Source: an uncultured Prevotella sp. (GTDB lineage Bacteria > Bacteroidota > Bacteroidia > Bacteroidales > Bacteroidaceae). From it: DNA of 51,008 nucleotides. The DNA lies in contig CAJJWN010000022.1 of NCBI GenBank assembly GCA_905196835.1, positions 1 to 51,008 on the forward strand. Reading direction: 5' to 3'. Made by a program: the position numbers and the translations under genes. Below the pieces are notes generated by a model that worked only from the letters and a program-made list of their open reading frames with translations, was not told where the DNA came from and searched no databases. Below, one piece after another: positions 36,169 through 44,039 of this stretch (its first letter is position 1; each line of letters opens with the position of its first letter).

Positions 36169-36717
36169 ATGCAAACACGCAAAAAGCCAATAACCGACGA
36201 TACAGAAATAAGGATATACGAGAGGTTGCCCAAAAATTTATTTATATCGTTGCTATGCCTGATGTTCGCCGTTGGAGGCATATTCATCCTTAGAGACGAT
36301 AGTGCAGGAACAGCCTTAAAGATAATAGGCGGCTGGCTGAACATCCTGTTTTTCGGGCTTGGCGGCCTGTTTATGCTCGGTTCCACATTATATAAAAGGT
36401 TAAGGCGCATACCTTCCTTAATCATACGCGACGACTGCGTTTGCATTTACATACCACTGAAAAACAAATATGACATCATCTTGTTCAAGAACGTAAACAG
36501 TTTCAGCTTGACTAAACTAAGTATGACGAAGCTGATTTCTGTAAACTACAAACCTGCCGAAATGATTAAAGAATTTGACAGATGCAGCCACATCGAGCAG
36601 CTGTTGATGACGTTCAATTACAAGACAATCAACGCATTAAAAAGCATTCCGGCTGAAAACTTAACCTTAAGCACGAAGAGAATCTGTGCTATATTGAACA
36701 GCAAACTTGCAAGTTAA
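36169..36717 (+). CDS. STM3941-like small membrane protein
   Basis: 182 aa from ATG at 36169; the earlier ATG at 36124 lies inside the promoter. The short cytosolic N-terminus is followed by two adjacent helices (about residues 22-40, 50-72), then a hydrophilic beta-rich domain starting SLIIRDDCVCIYIPLKNKYDIILFKNV. This layout (two helices, then a small PH-like domain) matches the STM3941 family of unknown function. It stands alone with its own promoter and a hairpin after the stop. Confidence 0.6.
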   Translation: MQTRKKPITDDTEIRIYERLPKNLFISLLCLMFAVGGIFILRDDSAGTALKIIGGWLNILFFGLGGLFMLGSTLYKRLRRIPSLIIRDDCVCIYIPLKNKYDIILFKNVNSFSLTKLSMTKLISVNYKPAEMIKEFDRCSHIEQLLMTFNYKTINALKSIPAENLTLSTKRICAILNSKLAS

Positions 36718-36722
36718 CACAA

Positions 36723-36754
36723 GTTCGGCATAAAGATTGTACTTTATGCCGAAC
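36723..36754 (+). terminator. Hairpin after the STM3941-like gene
   Basis: A perfect 13-bp stem, GTTCGGCATAAAG at 36723-36735 with its complement at 36742-36754, and a 6-nt loop, 5 bp after the stop. No T run follows, so termination strength is uncertain. A related TTATGCCGAACT recurs at 36946-36957, so this hairpin may also be one end of a larger repeat element. Confidence 0.5.
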
Positions 36755-36788
36755 CCATCAATACATTCTTAACGTCTGTCCGGTATAA

Positions 36789-36925
36789 GAAAACATCCTT
36801 TGTAGGGACATAATTCATTATGTCCGCACGCCGCGGAGAGGCGTATTGTCCAAACGCAGTATAATAAAAACGTTCTTACAGAACGTGCGGACATAATGAA
36901 TTATGTCCCTACAAAGGGTGTTTTC
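36789..36925. repeat. MITE-like element with a 42-bp near-perfect inverted repeat
   Basis: Arms at 36789-36830 and 36884-36925 are reverse complements at 41 of 42 positions, around a 53-bp centre. Each arm holds GGACATAATTCATTATGTCC, itself nearly palindromic. The centre includes ACGTTCttacaGAACGT. The element lies between two convergent gene ends (36717 and 36985) and has no coding capacity. The structure is that of a small non-autonomous mobile or extragenic palindromic element. Confidence 0.72.
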
Positions 36926-36984
36926 GCTATTTTGGGAAATAGAAGTTATGCCGAACTAACGTATTCTTAGTCATTACATCATTG

Positions 36985-38526
36985 TCAGCAATGGAACGAA
37001 GCGCGTACAAGCTCGTCCATAAGCTTATCGTCTTGCTCCGCCTTTGCACGCAATCCGGCATCGTCGAAGCCGCGTAGCTTGCTTATTATGCCGTCGAGCA
37101 TACGCGGCGAGAACACTCCGCCGGCCTCGTACACGCCGCGATGCCGCTCAAGCCAACCGGCTGATGCCGCGCAGCAATCGGGCAACTGCTCGAACTTGTC
37201 GTTATTGCTGCCGCTTTCTCCTAATCCCACATACTTGTCTGCCGCTATGCCGAGAGCCTTGCCCTCGTCCATCTCCAAGCCGTAACGGCACGCCACGCAC
37301 AAGCCGGCCATAAGCTGATAAACGTCGGCCGAAGCGTCTGGCGAGCGCATCTCCACGGTCTGCTTCGAACTGTCCGACGGCAATACGTGCCCGCAAAGCT
37401 CATCCGCCCTACCCCAATCAGCACTTTCAACGCTATCGGATTTTTCACTTTTCACTTTTACCTTTTCACTTTTGAAGTTCCATCCCAACGGCACACGCAC
37501 GAGCACGGAGCGGTTGCAGTCGCCCCAGCACACGCTCGTGGGCGCTTCCTGATGCGGCACGAGGCGGAAATACGACACGGGAGTCTTGTTGCCGAATGCC
37601 GTTATTGACGGTGCAAGCTCCATCATCCCGGCTATTGCGCGGCGCGCCTCGGCGGAGAGCTTGCCGCCGGAGGTCATGCAGTTGCGCCCGTCCTTCATCA
37701 TGCGCATGTGTATATGCAAGCCCGAACCGGCCTTGCCCGCGGTGATTTTCGGGGCGAACGTTACGTCAAGGCCGTACTCGTAAGCGAGATTACGTATTAC
37801 CCACTTGGCCAATACCAACTGGTCGGCCGCGCTCTCTACTGGACATGGCAGGAACTCTATTTCGTTCTGCTCGTACACCTTGCCGTCTTCGGTAAAGTTG
37901 CCCACCTCCGAATGTCCGTACTTTATTTGTCCGCCGGTCTGCGCGATGTAGTCCATGCACTTCTTGCGGAACTCGCCCAACTTGGCGAACGGCCCAGACT
38001 CGTGGTAGCCGCGCTGGTCTACGGCGGGGAACATGCCGTCGTCTTCGGCTATTACATAATACTCCAGCTCGCCCATGGCCTCGTAAGTCATGCCGGTAGA
38101 AGCAGTGAATGCCGCGGCGGCTCGGTGTAACGTCAGCTCAGGGGAGCAGGCAAAGGGTCGCCCGTCTTTGTCGAAAAACGAGCAGAGCAGGCATAATGTG
38201 GGTGTTTCGGAGAACGGACTGACAAACGCCGTGCTGAAACGCGGCAGCACGTAAAGGTCGCTGCTCTCGGCCTCTACGAACGACGGGAAAAGGCTCGAGC
38301 CGTCAACCCGCTCGCCGTAAGTAAGTATTGTCTCAAGGTAAGCCAGATTGTTAAGCATGAAGTTGAGCGTCTTCACGCGGCCGTCCTCGGCCGGATACAT
38401 GAAATCGACCATCCTTATGCCTTTTTCGCGGATAAAAGCCACGATGTCGGCCTTAGTCAACTGCGAAGCCGGTTTGCCGAAATGCGCCACAAGGGCGTTG
38501 GCGTTCATCTCTACAGTCTTGTCCAT
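36985..38526 (-). CDS. glnA: Glutamine synthetase family protein
   Basis: 513 aa. It probably condenses glutamate and ammonia with ATP. The beta-Grasp N-domain (IREKGIRMVDFMYPAEDGRVKTLNFML) is followed by catalytic segments EAMGELEYYVI, EVGNFTEDGKVYEQNEIEFLP, GKAGSGLHIHMRM, PVSYFRLVPHQEAPTSVCWGDCNRSVLVRVPLGW and QTVEMRSPDASADVYQLMAGL. Between VPLGW and QTVEMRS there is a Lys/Ser/Glu-rich insert (residues about 350-380, SEKVKVKSEKSDS) encoded partly by a heptad DNA repeat. Metal and ATP residues on either side are kept, so activity is plausible, but a gamma-glutamylamide-type ligase of the same family cannot be excluded. Confidence 0.85.
   Translation of the reverse strand: MDKTVEMNANALVAHFGKPASQLTKADIVAFIREKGIRMVDFMYPAEDGRVKTLNFMLNNLAYLETILTYGERVDGSSLFPSFVEAESSDLYVLPRFSTAFVSPFSETPTLCLLCSFFDKDGRPFACSPELTLHRAAAAFTASTGMTYEAMGELEYYVIAEDDGMFPAVDQRGYHESGPFAKLGEFRKKCMDYIAQTGGQIKYGHSEVGNFTEDGKVYEQNEIEFLPCPVESAADQLVLAKWVIRNLAYEYGLDVTFAPKITAGKAGSGLHIHMRMMKDGRNCMTSGGKLSAEARRAIAGMMELAPSITAFGNKTPVSYFRLVPHQEAPTSVCWGDCNRSVLVRVPLGWNFKSEKVKVKSEKSDSVESADWGRADELCGHVLPSDSSKQTVEMRSPDASADVYQLMAGLCVACRYGLEMDEGKALGIAADKYVGLGESGSNNDKFEQLPDCCAASAGWLERHRGVYEAGGVFSPRMLDGIISKLRGFDDAGLRAKAEQDDKLMDELVRASFHC
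37441..37477 (-). repeat. In-frame heptad repeat inside glnA
   Basis: The plus strand reads five tandem 7-bp units of the type CTTTTCA/CTTTTAC. On the coding strand these give SEKVKVKSEK. The unit length equals that of the intergenic heptad elements (8382, 26811, 49329). Confidence 0.65.
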
Positions 38527-38615
38527 AGCAATGATGAGTTAAGGTAAATGTGTAATAAATAAGTTAACAATGGATAGGGAAAACGCCCGCCTGGCGCGCG
38601 CCTCCCACGCTTCCG

Positions 38616-38647
38616 CAAAGTTAAGTATTTTTGCTTCACGGCGCAAA
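38616..38647 (-). promoter_or_regulatory. Promoter of glnA
   Basis: On the minus strand TTTG (38647-38644), 20 bp, TAACTTTG (38623-38616). It is about 90 bp before the start codon. Confidence 0.55.
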
Positions 38648-38892
38648 TTTCAGGCAACTTATTTTCAGCGCAAATACATATGCGCAGCACCTTCGGCGCA
38701 GAGCCTTCGTTTTGACATAACGACACTGATACGGGCATACTGCTTACATCATGATTTCAATTGAACGCCTATAATCGCGATATTTTCAAATAAAAATACT
38801 TTTGGCGGGAATAACGCCTAAAAACGTGTGCAAACACAACTACCTGTGTTACAGAGCAATACGGGTTGCGATGGCTATTATGTGCAACAAAA

Positions 38893-39054
38893 ACATCGTT
38901 TTAACATTTTTTTTGGACGGTATTTATCGGTGACAAAGACCGTATTTATCACCGGCAAAGACCGTTAATACGACATGCAAAGACGGCATTTACACCTTCA
39001 AAACACGGCGTTTTGACATGTAATACGCCGTGTTTCGCGTCACAAAAGACGGTT
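38893..39054. repeat. 22-bp-period dyad array, eight units, upstream of ppdK
   Basis: Centres at 38895, 38917, 38939, 38961, 38983, 39005, 39027 and 39049, exactly 22 bp apart. Cores read ATCGTT, ACGGTA, GACCGT, GACCGT, ACGGCA, ACGGCG, CGCCGT and ACGGTT. Upstream sequence from about 38808 (TTTTGGCGG, GTGTGCAAAC, ATGTGCAAC) parallels that of the array at 1982-2165 from about 1912, so these are diverged copies of one element. The array ends 170 bp before the ppdK promoter. In 38527-39306 only this array, the two promoters and AT-rich leader sequence are seen. Confidence 0.65.
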
Positions 39055-39223
39055 TTCAGCGTCAAAAAGAGAGTTGCAGAGCACGATAAAATTCTATTTC
39101 GAGAGTTTTGACTGACATTTTCAGAATGACATTTTGATAGGTCTAAAACCATTAAAGATTATAATATGTAAAGAGGGCAAACAATATATAACGAACCTTT
39201 TGCCGCAAAAAGCGATGAAAAAA

Positions 39224-39254
39224 TTTGGATTTTAATTTAATTTAAGTATCTTTG
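39224..39254 (+). promoter_or_regulatory. Promoter of ppdK
   Basis: TTTG at 39224-39227, 19 bp, TATCTTTG at 39247-39254, an exact consensus pair. The leader is about 45 nt. Confidence 0.7.
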
Positions 39255-39306
39255 CATAAGACAAAAAAGAAACTAAAACCTAACGTGAAAACCATACATT
39301 AAATTT

Positions 39307-42027
39307 ATGACAGAGAAAAGAGTTTACACCTTCGGCAATGGTAAGGCCGAAGGAAAAGCAGACATGCGAAACCTTTTGGGTGGCAAAGGTGCCAACCTGG
39401 CCGAAATGAATCTCATAGGAGTGCCTGTTCCACCGGGCTTCACAATCACCACCGACGTATGCAACGAATATTTCGAGAAGGGCAAGGATGCCGTCGTTGG
39501 CTTGCTTAACGACGACGTTGTGGCTTCTGTGCACCATGTGGAGGAGCTGATGAACTGCAAGTTCGGCGACGTGACAAACCCGCTGCTCGTCAGCGTCCGT
39601 TCTGGAGCGCGCGCGTCGATGCCCGGCATGATGGACACCATCCTCAACCTCGGCCTTAACGACGAGGTGGTAGAAGGCTTGGCAAAGAAGACCGGCAACG
39701 AGCGTTTTGCATACGACAGCTACCGCCGCTTCGTACAGATGTACGGCGATGTGGTGCTTGGAATGAAGCCTGTAAACAAGGAAGACATCGACCCGTTCGA
39801 GGCTATCATACAGAAAGTAAAGGCCGTGCGCGGCATCACGCTTGACAACGAGATGACCGTAGACGAGCTGAAGCAGCTCGTCAGGCTGTTCAAGGAAGCT
39901 ATCAAGAACCAGACGGGCAAGGACTTCCCCAACGACCCGATGGAGCAGCTATGGGGTGCCATCTGCGCCGTGTTTGACAGCTGGATGAACGAACGCGCCA
40001 TACTCTACCGCAAGATGGAAGGCATACCTGCCGAATGGGGTACGGCCGTAACCGTCATGGCGATGGTATTCGGCAACATGGGACCGACATCGGCCACGGG
40101 CGTATGCTTCAGCCGTGACGCCGCTACGGGCGAAAACAGCTTCAACGGTGAATACCTTGTCAACGCACAGGGCGAAGACGTTGTGGCCGGAATACGCACG
40201 CCGCAGCAGATAACCAAGGAACGCTCTATCAAATGGGCGCAGCAACAGGGCATATCTGAAGAGGTGCGCGCCGCAAAATACCCGTCAATGGAAGAGGCGA
40301 TGCCCGAGATTTACGCCCAGCTCAACGCATTGCAGGAAAAGCTGGAGCACCACTACCACGACATGCAGGACATGGAGTTCACCGTACAGGAAGGCAAACT
40401 CTGGTTCTTGCAGACACGTAACGGCAAGCGCACGGGTACGGCCATGGTGAAAATAGCCATGGACTTGCTCCGCGAAGGCGAGATTGACGAGAAGACGGCA
40501 TTGGAGCGTTGCGAGCCGAACAAGCTTGACGAGCTGCTCCACCCGGTGTTCGACAAGGACGCATTGAAAAGTGCCAAAGTGCTTACACGCGGTCTGCCGG
40601 CATCGCCCGGAGCTGCCTGCGGACAAATAGTATTCTTCGCCGACGATGCGGCCAAGATGCACGCCGAAGGCCACCGCGTAGTAATGGTGCGCATAGAGAC
40701 AAGCCCTGAAGACCTTGCCGGAATGGCTGCTGCCGAAGGTATCGTGACGGCACGCGGCGGCATGACGTCGCACGCGGCGGTCGTTGCACGCGGTATGGGT
40801 AAGTGCTGCGTGTCTGGCGCAGGCGCACTGAACGTAGACTACAAGGCCCGCACAGTTGAAATAGACGGAGTTGTGCTTAAAGAAGGCGACTATCTGTCAA
40901 TCAACGGCTCTACCGGCGAGATTTATCTCGGCGAAGTGAAAACGAAACCGGCTGAGGTAACAGGCGACTTTGCCGACCTGATGAAGCTGTGCGACAAGTA
41001 CACGAAGCTCGTTGTACGCACCAACGCCGACACTCCGCGTGACGCAAAGGTGGCACGCAACTTCGGCGCTGTAGGCATCGGCCTTTGCCGTACGGAGCAC
41101 ATGTTCTTCGAGAACGAGAAAATCAAGGCAATGCGCGAGATGATACTCGCAGACACGGTGGAAGGCCGCGAAAAGGCTCTCGACAAGCTTTTGCCTTACC
41201 AGAAGCAAGACTTCTACGGCATACTCAAGGCAATGGACGGCTATCCAGTCAACATCCGCCTGCTCGACCCGCCGTTGCACGAGTTTGTTCCGCAAGACCT
41301 TGCAGAGCAAGAGGTTATGGCTAAGGAGATGGGCATCACCGTACAGAAGATACAGCAGCGCGTGAACAGCCTGAGCGAGCACAACCCGATGCTCGGCCAC
41401 CGTGGCTGCCGCCTTGGCAACACATATCCCGAAATCACGGCAATGCAGACACGCGCCATCCTCGGTGCAGCCATACAGCTGAAGAAGGAAGGCTTTGACC
41501 CGCGTCCTGAAATCATGGTTCCGCTCATCGGTATCGTAAACGAGTTCGACGTTCAGGAGAAGGTCATTCGCCAAACGGCAAAGCAACTGTTTGAAGAAGA
41601 AGGCGTTGAAATTCCGTTCCGTGTCGGTACGATGATAGAAATACCACGCGCGGCATTGACGGCCGACCATATAGCCGCAAAGGCAGAATACTTTAGCTTC
41701 GGCACAAACGACTTGACGCAGATGACATTCGGCTACAGCCGCGACGACATTGCAAGCTTCCTGCCGGTATACCTGGAAAAGAAGATATTGAACGTAGACC
41801 CATTCCAGGTGCTCGACCAGAACGGTGTAGGACAGCTTATCAAGATGGCCGTAGACAAAGGACGCTCCACACGCCCCGAGCTTACATGCGGCATCTGCGG
41901 CGAACACGGCGGCGAGCCTTCGTCTGTCAAGTTCTGCCACAAGGTAGGCCTTAACTACGTAAGCTGCTCACCGTTCCGCGTGCCCATCGCACGCTTGGCT
42001 GCGGCTCAGGCTGCTGTTGAAGAATAA
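39307..42027 (+). CDS. ppdK: Pyruvate, phosphate dikinase
   Basis: 906 aa, full length. It interconverts pyruvate + ATP + Pi and PEP + AMP + PPi. The N-terminal ATP-grasp domain begins VYTFGNGKAEGKADMRNLLGGKGANLAEM and holds SVRSGARASMPGMMDTILNLG. The swivelling domain has the phosphohistidine H489 in GGMTSHAAVVARGMGKCCVSG. The C-terminal PEP barrel ends GTNDLTQMTFGYSRDD and TCGICGEHGGEPSSVKF. A strong promoter precedes it and a terminator follows. In saccharolytic Bacteroidetes the enzyme may run in either direction; with the K+-dependent pyrophosphatase in this window it suggests PPi-linked energy conservation. Confidence 0.97.
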   Translation: MTEKRVYTFGNGKAEGKADMRNLLGGKGANLAEMNLIGVPVPPGFTITTDVCNEYFEKGKDAVVGLLNDDVVASVHHVEELMNCKFGDVTNPLLVSVRSGARASMPGMMDTILNLGLNDEVVEGLAKKTGNERFAYDSYRRFVQMYGDVVLGMKPVNKEDIDPFEAIIQKVKAVRGITLDNEMTVDELKQLVRLFKEAIKNQTGKDFPNDPMEQLWGAICAVFDSWMNERAILYRKMEGIPAEWGTAVTVMAMVFGNMGPTSATGVCFSRDAATGENSFNGEYLVNAQGEDVVAGIRTPQQITKERSIKWAQQQGISEEVRAAKYPSMEEAMPEIYAQLNALQEKLEHHYHDMQDMEFTVQEGKLWFLQTRNGKRTGTAMVKIAMDLLREGEIDEKTALERCEPNKLDELLHPVFDKDALKSAKVLTRGLPASPGAACGQIVFFADDAAKMHAEGHRVVMVRIETSPEDLAGMAAAEGIVTARGGMTSHAAVVARGMGKCCVSGAGALNVDYKARTVEIDGVVLKEGDYLSINGSTGEIYLGEVKTKPAEVTGDFADLMKLCDKYTKLVVRTNADTPRDAKVARNFGAVGIGLCRTEHMFFENEKIKAMREMILADTVEGREKALDKLLPYQKQDFYGILKAMDGYPVNIRLLDPPLHEFVPQDLAEQEVMAKEMGITVQKIQQRVNSLSEHNPMLGHRGCRLGNTYPEITAMQTRAILGAAIQLKKEGFDPRPEIMVPLIGIVNEFDVQEKVIRQTAKQLFEEEGVEIPFRVGTMIEIPRAALTADHIAAKAEYFSFGTNDLTQMTFGYSRDDIASFLPVYLEKKILNVDPFQVLDQNGVGQLIKMAVDKGRSTRPELTCGICGEHGGEPSSVKFCHKVGLNYVSCSPFRVPIARLAAAQAAVEE

Positions 42028-42050
42028 GCCATTAAAATACGGAAAAAGAA

Positions 42051-42087
42051 AAAGCCGGAAACGTTATGGTTTCCGGCTTTCTCTTTT
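42051..42087. terminator. Bidirectional terminator between ppdK and the aminotransferase
   Basis: A 12-bp perfect stem, AAAGCCGGAAAC at 42051-42062 with its complement at 42069-42080, a 6-nt loop and CTCTTTTT after it. A-rich sequence before it would serve the minus-strand gene. Confidence 0.8.
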
Positions 42088-42119
42088 TCTATTGTGCTTA
42101 ATCACTTATTGTCAAATCT

Positions 42120-43433
42120 TCACTTTACAGGATTGTTTTCATTAAACACCGCCATCCTGCGGTCAAGCTCGTCAATCTGACGGTCTTCCACAAAAGAAGT
42201 ACAGATGCGCAAGCCCTGCTGGCTGCTGCCTGTGGTTGATAGACATATCGCACTGACACCGTAATACATCAGTTCAAGGGCAAGCTGTCCGCCTGTCATT
42301 CCCGGGTAACCGATGGTGAAATAAAAACCATCGGCAATGTCTTCGTCAAGGTCTTTATCGTAGACAATATGGAAGCCATGGCGCAAGAACACCGCCTTTA
42401 ACTTATGAGCGCGTTCACCATATACGCCTACATCATGACGAAAATCATAAACACCGTCAGAAGCGGCCTTCATCATAGCTGCCATAGCATATTGCGCACT
42501 ATGGCTTGTACCTGACGATAAGGCGTAAAGCATACGCGTAGAATACACAAGGCCGAAAGTCAATCCTTCGTAACGGGCGCCAAGGTCAGCATAATGGCGC
42601 TTAAACAATTTGTCACATATACACACCACGCCTATGCGCTCACCGGCATAGCTAAAAGCCTTGCTGCCGCTAATGAACATCATGTAGTTGTCCGTATATC
42701 GTGCAACCGTAGCCTGATAAGGCGGACTGAAAGGCGTACTTAGCTGTTTACGGAAGTCCATTGCGAAATAGGCAAGGTCTTCCATCACTATTGCATCATG
42801 CTTGGTTGCAAGCTTTCCGATTGTCTCCAGTTCATCTTCACCAAAACATATCCACGACGGATTGTTAGGATTACTATACACTATGGCGCAGATATTGCCG
42901 CGACTAAGGTATTCTTCCAGTTTTACTCCAAGCTTGTCTCCTCGGTAGTCGTAGACATCAAATGTCTCATACTTGATGCCAAGCACTTGCAGTTGCATCT
43001 TCTGAACAGGGAATCCAGGGTCGATAAACAGTACAGTATCTTTGCGTTTGTCGGCCTGAGAACATGTGAGGAAAGCAGCAAATGTGCCTTGCATACTTCC
43101 ACATACGGGCACACAGCTATCTGCCGAGACGTCAACACCGATGAAAGCCTTGACAAAACGGGACGCTTCCTTCTTCAGCTCTGGATTACCTTGTATGTCA
43201 GGATATGAATGGGCGATGCCGTCACGCAAAGCCTTCACCTGCGCGTCTACACCTATTTGCGATGCTGGAAGTCCGGGAATGCCCATCTCGAACTTGATAA
43301 ATTCTACTCCAGACTTATCCTCTGCATAAGCGGCAACAGCCTTCACCTCACGTATCGTGGCCTTTTCAAAATCCTGTATGCCAAAATCACGAATGGCATT
43401 GTCTATAAGTTCTTTGCTTATTGGTGTGTTCAT
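42120..43433 (-). CDS. PLP-dependent aminotransferase (class I/II)
   Basis: 437 aa, fold type I. Substrate-binding FEMGIPGLPASQ and the PLP motif YSNPNNPSWICFGEDEL with NN are visible, then EDLAYFAMDFR and the Schiff-base lysine in MFISGSKAFSYAGERIG. A C-terminal arginine for the carboxylate is likely in LRICTSF. It starts 27 bp after iorB. The pairing with the 2-oxoacid:ferredoxin oxidoreductase implies that it deaminates aromatic amino acids to aryl-pyruvates, which iorAB then oxidises; the true amino donor is not shown by the sequence. Confidence 0.85.
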   Translation of the reverse strand: MNTPISKELIDNAIRDFGIQDFEKATIREVKAVAAYAEDKSGVEFIKFEMGIPGLPASQIGVDAQVKALRDGIAHSYPDIQGNPELKKEASRFVKAFIGVDVSADSCVPVCGSMQGTFAAFLTCSQADKRKDTVLFIDPGFPVQKMQLQVLGIKYETFDVYDYRGDKLGVKLEEYLSRGNICAIVYSNPNNPSWICFGEDELETIGKLATKHDAIVMEDLAYFAMDFRKQLSTPFSPPYQATVARYTDNYMMFISGSKAFSYAGERIGVVCICDKLFKRHYADLGARYEGLTFGLVYSTRMLYALSSGTSHSAQYAMAAMMKAASDGVYDFRHDVGVYGERAHKLKAVFLRHGFHIVYDKDLDEDIADGFYFTIGYPGMTGGQLALELMYYGVSAICLSTTGSSQQGLRICTSFVEDRQIDELDRRMAVFNENNPVK

Positions 43434-43460
43434 ATTGCCAATGGATTTTCCGATACACCA

Positions 43461-44039
43461 TTATTTAATACCGTTGCTTATTCCAATTTCAAGAGCCTTT
43501 ATATTCGCATCTACCACACTTTCGCCTTTACGCGCAAATACGGTACGCACTGCTTGCTCTATCTTAGAACGCTCAATGCCAATAGCTTTGATAGCGGCAC
43601 CTAACAACACCATATTTGCCGAACGGGGAACGCCATTCTCTTTTGCAAGTTTCTCTATGTCTATCATTACGACATTGTTCAACTTAGAATACTCTTCCCT
43701 TATAAGTTCAGCGTCAGGATAATTTGGAATATTCACGAAAGGAACACTTGACGTTATAATCCATCCTCTCTGCTTATTAAGATATGGCAAATATCTAAGT
43801 GCCTCCATAGGCTCCATCGAGATTATAACATCGGCCTGCCCGCAAGATATTAAGTCGCTATGTATTGGCGAAGATGAAATACGCAAATTGCTTTGCACAT
43901 CGCCGCCACGTTGGGACATTCCATGTACTTCGGCCTGTTTGATATTCAGTCCCTCCTGCATTGCAGCTTCGCCAATTACAGTCGCAATGGATAGAATGCC
44001 TTGGCCTCCTACTCCACAAAGTATAATATCTGTTTTCAT
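43461..44039 (-). CDS. iorB: Indolepyruvate:ferredoxin oxidoreductase, beta subunit
   Basis: 192 aa from ATG at 44039, which overlaps the iorA stop by ATGA; the frame extends further upstream but that part lies in iorA. The gamma-domain motif DIILCGVGGQGILSIATVIGEAAMQ and EVHGMSQRGGDVQSNLRIS are diagnostic. With IorA it oxidatively decarboxylates aryl-pyruvates to aryl-acetyl-CoA, reducing ferredoxin. The ATGA overlap implies coupled translation. Confidence 0.92.
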   Translation of the reverse strand: MKTDIILCGVGGQGILSIATVIGEAAMQEGLNIKQAEVHGMSQRGGDVQSNLRISSSPIHSDLISCGQADVIISMEPMEALRYLPYLNKQRGWIITSSVPFVNIPNYPDAELIREEYSKLNNVVMIDIEKLAKENGVPRSANMVLLGAAIKAIGIERSKIEQAVRTVFARKGESVVDANIKALEIGISNGIK

